The notes beneath the pieces were generated by a model. That model ran no database searches, was not told the DNA's origin, and saw only the letters and a program-made list of their open reading frames with translations. A program made the translations under genes and the position numbers. From an uncultured beta proteobacterium (lineage in GTDB: Bacteria > Pseudomonadota > Gammaproteobacteria > Burkholderiales > Burkholderiaceae_C), in NCBI GenBank assembly GCA_903870955.1, contig CAIQEX010000455.1, positions 1 through 8,723 of the forward strand: DNA of 8,723 nucleotides, read 5' to 3'. Each line of letters begins with the position of its first letter. The stretch's first letter is position 1. This document shows, one piece after another, positions 6,113-8,723 of the stretch.

Positions 6113-8215
6113 CTATTGGCCAAAGGTCTTGCCGTCAGCCACCAAGCGCTGCAAGAGCGGCGCGGGTTGCCAAAAGCTTGCGTCGTCCAACGGGTTTTGG
6201 GCAAAACGCTGCATCGCCTGCACCACGTTGAAGAGGCCTAGCTCATCGGCGTATTGCAAAGGTCCACCCCGATGGGGTGGAAAGCCGTAGCCAAAGATAT
6301 AGACGATGTCGATGTCACTGGCTTTGTTGGCAATGCCTTCTTCCAGAATGTGCGCCGCTTCATTGACCAGCGAGAACACCAGCCGTTGCACGATCTCTTC
6401 ATCGGATACTTTGCGTGGCGTGATACCCAGCGAAGCGCGATGCGCCTCCACCATTGCCACCACTTCCGCGTTGGGGATGGCATCGCGTTTGCCTGGCACA
6501 TAGTCGTACCAACCGGCACCCGTTTTTTGGCCGAAGCGCCCTTTCTCGCACAGCAGATCGGCCGTTTTGCTGTATTTCATGCCCGGCTTTTCCAGGTAGC
6601 GGCGCTTGCGAATGGCCCAGCCAATGTCGTTACCCGCCAGATCGCCCATGCGGAACGGCCCCATGGCCATGCCAAACTTTTCCACCGCCCGGTCGACCTG
6701 TGCTGGAGTGCAACCTTCGTCCAGCAAAAAGCCGGCTTGGCGACCATATTGCTCGATCATGCGGTTGCCAATAAAGCCATCGCAGACGCCGGAAACCACC
6801 GCCGTCTTGCGGATCTTCTTGGCCACGGCCATGACGGTGGCCATCACGTCTTTGGCGGTCTTTTCTCCGCGCACCACTTCCAGCAGCTTCATGACATTGG
6901 CCGGACTGAAGAAGTGCAGGCCCAACACGTCCTGCGGGCGCTGGGTGAAACCAGCGATCCGGTTCAGGTCCAGCGTGGAGGTGTTGGAGGCCAAAATGGC
7001 GCCCGGCTTCATCACGCGGTCGAGTTCTTTAAACACCGCCTCCTTCACACCAATCTCTTCGAAAACGGCTTCGATCACCAAGTCAGCGTCCTTCAGATCG
7101 TCGTAGCTCAGAGTCGTGCTCAGCAGCGCCATGCGCTGGTCGTACTTTTCCTGCTTGAGTTTGCCTTTTTTGACCTGGGCTTCGTAGTTCTTGCGGATGG
7201 TGGCGATGCCACGGTCCAGCGCTTCTTGCTGCATCTCCAGCATCTTGACGGGAAGCCCGGCATTCAGGAAATTCATGGCGATGCCGCCACCCATGGTGCC
7301 CGCGCCAATCACCGCCACCGTCTGAATAGCGCGCTGCGGCGTGTCCGATGGCACATCGGGAATCTTCGAGGCGGCGCGCTCCGCCAGAAACAGGTGGCGC
7401 AATGAACGGGATTCCGGCGTCCACATCAGGTTGATGAAAATCTCACGCTCAGCGGCCATTCCGTCATCGAACTTTTTCTTGGTGGCGATCTCCACGGCGT
7501 CCACGCACTTGGCAGGTGCTGGAAAGTTCTTCGCCATGCCCTTGACCATGTTGCGGGCGAACTGAAAATAGGCCTCGCCTTGCGGGTGTTTGCAAGGCCA
7601 GTCGCGTACCCGTGGCAGGGGTCGCACGGAAGCGATGGAGCGCGCAAACGCCAATGCCTCGTCGAGCAGGCTGTCTTTGGACGCCGCCATGGTGTCGAAC
7701 AACTTTTGCCCAGGCAGCATGGCCAGCATCTCGCTTTGAATGGCCTCGCCGCTGACGATCATGTTGAGTGCCGGCTCGACACCCAGAGCGCGTGGCAGTC
7801 GCTGCGTACCACCGGCGCCGGGTAGCAGGCCGATCTTCACCTCGGGCAGCGCAATGCTGGTACCGGGCGCGGCGATGCGGTAGTGGCAGCCCAAGGCCAG
7901 TTCCAGTCCGCCGCCCATGGCGACCGAATGCAACGCGGCGACAACCGGTTTGGGTGAACTTTCCAGCAAACTGATCAGGCTCAGCAGATGGGGTTCCTGA
8001 AAGGCTTTGGGGCTGCCAAATTCCTTGATGTCGGCACCGCCCGAAAACGCCTTGCCAGCGCCGGTGATGACGATGGCTTGCACCGCGTTCTCCGCCAGTG
8101 CTTGGGCCATCGCTGCGACAAATGCCACGCGGGTTACGTAGCCCAGTCCGTTGACCGGTGGGTTGTCGAGCGTGATAACGGCGATTTCGCCGTGAACCTG
8201 GTAGTGGGCTGACAT
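6113..8215 (-). CDS. Bifunctional enoyl-CoA hydratase/3-hydroxyacyl-CoA dehydrogenase, FadB/FadJ-like
   Basis: This 700-residue protein carries two beta-oxidation steps. The N-terminal crotonase domain (about 1-190) has the oxyanion-hole segment [10 protein letters not shown] (57-66), and the two catalytic glutamates, Glu105 in GGGLE and Glu125 in LPEVKIG, followed by PGAGGTQRL (132-140). A linker helix region leads to the NAD-binding domain (about 297-475) with [12 protein letters not shown] (302-313), SNTSTL (410-415) and HFFSPA (434-439), where His434 is the expected catalytic histidine paired with Glu446. Two dehydrogenase C-terminal repeats follow (477-570 and about 605-695), the second with [12 protein letters not shown] (641-652). 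The length is close to FadJ (714) and FadB (729) of E. coli. The start has AGGAGA 8 nt upstream. As first gene of the cluster it probably acts with the adjacent thiolase as the two halves of a multienzyme complex. Chain-length and substrate preference are not evident from the sequence, so no gene symbol is given. Confidence 0.96.
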   Translation of the reverse strand: MSAHYQVHGEIAVITLDNPPVNGLGYVTRVAFVAAMAQALAENAVQAIVITGAGKAFSGGADIKEFGSPKAFQEPHLLSLISLLESSPKPVVAALHSVAMGGGLELALGCHYRIAAPGTSIALPEVKIGLLPGAGGTQRLPRALGVEPALNMIVSGEAIQSEMLAMLPGQKLFDTMAASKDSLLDEALAFARSIASVRPLPRVRDWPCKHPQGEAYFQFARNMVKGMAKNFPAPAKCVDAVEIATKKKFDDGMAAEREIFINLMWTPESRSLRHLFLAERAASKIPDVPSDTPQRAIQTVAVIGAGTMGGGIAMNFLNAGLPVKMLEMQQEALDRGIATIRKNYEAQVKKGKLKQEKYDQRMALLSTTLSYDDLKDADLVIEAVFEEIGVKEAVFKELDRVMKPGAILASNTSTLDLNRIAGFTQRPQDVLGLHFFSPANVMKLLEVVRGEKTAKDVMATVMAVAKKIRKTAVVSGVCDGFIGNRMIEQYGRQAGFLLDEGCTPAQVDRAVEKFGMAMGPFRMGDLAGNDIGWAIRKRRYLEKPGMKYSKTADLLCEKGRFGQKTGAGWYDYVPGKRDAIPNAEVVAMVEAHRASLGITPRKVSDEEIVQRLVFSLVNEAAHILEEGIANKASDIDIVYIFGYGFPPHRGGPLQYADELGLFNVVQAMQRFAQNPLDDASFWQPAPLLQRLVADGKTFGQ

Positions 8216-8235
8216 CGGATGGGTCTCCTGAGAAT

Positions 8236-8249
8236 AGAACGGTCGTTCT
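8236..8249. promoter_or_regulatory. Palindromic operator candidate, TetR-like
   Basis: AGAACG-GT-CGTTCT is a perfect 6-bp inverted repeat with a 2-bp centre, 21 nt from the start codon of the first gene and just upstream of its ribosome site. Short, closely spaced palindromes of this form are typical of TetR-family repressors, which in Proteobacteria often control fatty acid degradation operons. A half-site with the same flank (CGTTCTTTTTA) recurs at 8320-8330. No regulator gene is visible in the window, so the protein that would bind here is unknown. Confidence 0.5.
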
Positions 8250-8267
8250 TTTTTATTTTAGAAGTTG

Positions 8268-8295
8268 TTTATGACGGGAATTTCTTTGGTGTCAC
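8268..8295 (-). promoter_or_regulatory. Candidate sigma-70 promoter of the operon
   Basis: On the minus strand GTGACA (8295-8290; 5 of 6 matches to TTGACA), a 16-nt spacer and CATAAA (8273-8268; 4 of 6 matches to TATAAT) lie upstream of the first gene. Transcription would start near 8260, placing the palindrome at 8236-8249 just downstream of the start site, where a bound repressor could block elongation. An alternative -10 (TAAAAT, 8260-8255) lacks a usable -35. This rests on motif similarity only. Confidence 0.35.
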
Positions 8296-8339
8296 TGGCG
8301 GGACTTGCTTGTTTCATCGCGTTCTTTTTAGGCTCCGTT

Positions 8340-8413
8340 TTTTTACTCCCCCATCCCCCAGCCCCTTACCCCCCGTCGGGGCAAGGAGAGCTTTAAAGCG
8401 GACCGCCAATTTG
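8340..8413 (+). repeat. Left copy of 74-bp REP-like inverted repeat
   Basis: This copy matches the reverse complement of 8650-8723 at 68 of 74 positions. It starts with a T-run and a C-rich stretch (TACTCCCCCATCCCCCA), followed by an internal palindrome in which CTT-x-CCCC pairs with GGGG-x-AAG, and ends in CCGCCAATTTG. Short GC-rich extragenic palindromes with an internal stem of this type are typical of REP/BIME elements. The stem has one mismatch in this copy. The T-run lies 5' of the stem on the plus strand, so it is not a standard terminator in that direction. Confidence 0.85.
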
Positions 8414-8649
8414 ACCGTCGCGCACCGAATGCGGAATTACGCGCGAAAGGTTGCCACTGGTTTTGCTTGCACATAGTTCACTCCAATAGTTCCGAACGCC
8501 GGTGAGGTGAGAGAAAAAACAAAAGACTAAAACCAAAAAACGTAAGTACGAAAAAAACCAAAATCCAAAACTTGCACTGCAAATAATCAGCAACCACTTC
8601 AACCACTTCACCCGCTACGCCGGTGATGCCCTTGCCGTAGCGAAGTAAC
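8414..8649. other. Centre between the two inverted REP-like copies, no credible gene
   Basis: These 236 nt contain no convincing gene. A GTG-initiated minus-strand frame (8611-8393, 72 codons) encodes a hydrophobic N-terminal half but has no ribosome site and runs into the left repeat arm, so I treat it as chance. From 8514 to 8570 the plus strand is dominated by A-tracts of 4 to 7 bases, unlike the GC-rich genes to the left. Also visible are a tandem 9-bp duplication (AACCACTTC, 8592-8609) and a 7-bp hairpin (CGCTACG 8613-8619 with CGTAGCG 8636-8642) next to the right arm. Confidence 0.55.
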
Positions 8650-8723
8650 CAAATTGGCGGTCCGGCTTAAAGCTCCCCTTATCCCGACGGGGGGTAAGGG
8701 GTTGGGGGATGGGGGAGTAAAAA
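8650..8723 (-). repeat. Right copy of 74-bp REP-like inverted repeat, reaching the window edge
   Basis: This is the inverted partner of 8340-8413, with six differences. Its internal stem is stronger: read on the minus strand, CCCCTTA pairs fully with TAAGGGG and CCC with GGG. The copy is still matching at the last base of the window, so its true end, and any target-site duplication of a composite element, lies outside. Confidence 0.85.

Noticed and set aside
6254..7405. 383-codon open frame on the plus strand
   Set aside because: Antisense to the hydratase/dehydrogenase gene; no motif, low-complexity His/Gln composition, no ribosome site that stands out.
8338..8390. Left REP-like copy as an intrinsic terminator
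   Set aside because: The T-run precedes the stem on the plus strand, and no T-run follows it on either strand.
8393..8611. 72-codon minus-strand frame with hydrophobic N-terminus
   Set aside because: GTG start without ribosome site. The hydrophobic character follows from T-rich codons opposite the A-tracts, and its end lies in the REP-like arm.

Overview
The window looks like a stretch of a GC-rich betaproteobacterial chromosome, most likely Burkholderiales of the Comamonadaceae type (Rhodoferax/Polaromonas-like). That placement is an inference from protein style, codon use and gene combination, not from a marker gene. All eight convincing genes lie on the minus strand and form one tightly packed, probably co-transcribed cluster read from right to left (8215 down to 467). 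It is bounded by a promoter/operator region on the right and a factor-independent terminator on the left.

In transcription order the genes are: (1) a two-domain enoyl-CoA hydratase/3-hydroxyacyl-CoA dehydrogenase (8215-6113); (2) a thiolase (6088-4913); (3) a 74-residue protein with two membrane segments (4857-4633); (4) a classical short-chain dehydrogenase (4621-3830); (5) a PaaI-type hotdog thioesterase (3833-3372); (6) a membrane fatty acid desaturase with three histidine boxes (3353-2322); (7) a glutathione S-transferase-like protein with an extra C-terminal domain (2325-1375); (8) a second SDR (1378-467). Three junctions are 4-nt stop/start overlaps (one ATGA, two GTGA), and the other gaps are 11 to 55 nt. 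The first two enzymes cover the last three steps of beta-oxidation (hydration, oxidation, thiolysis). The thioesterase, SDRs and desaturase also fit acyl chain or acyl-CoA metabolism. No acyl-CoA ligase, acyl-CoA dehydrogenase or regulator gene is visible. The substrate cannot be told from sequence; mixing degradative enzymes with a desaturase and a GST is the most interesting biological point.

Upstream of gene 1 (8216-8337) there is a good Shine-Dalgarno, a 14-bp perfect palindrome with 2-bp centre that looks like a TetR-family operator, and a plausible promoter. Further right (8340-8723) a 74-bp GC-rich sequence occurs twice in inverted orientation (68 of 74 positions identical), around a 236-nt centre with an A-tract-rich part. 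It looks like a REP pair or MITE-like element and runs to the window edge.

Left of the terminator (1-428) there is no credible gene. Its first 230 nt hold an 18-bp hairpin whose loop sequence recurs as a perfect 33-bp inverted repeat 135 nt further on. This is an unexplained structured element, perhaps a mobile-element remnant or a structured RNA.
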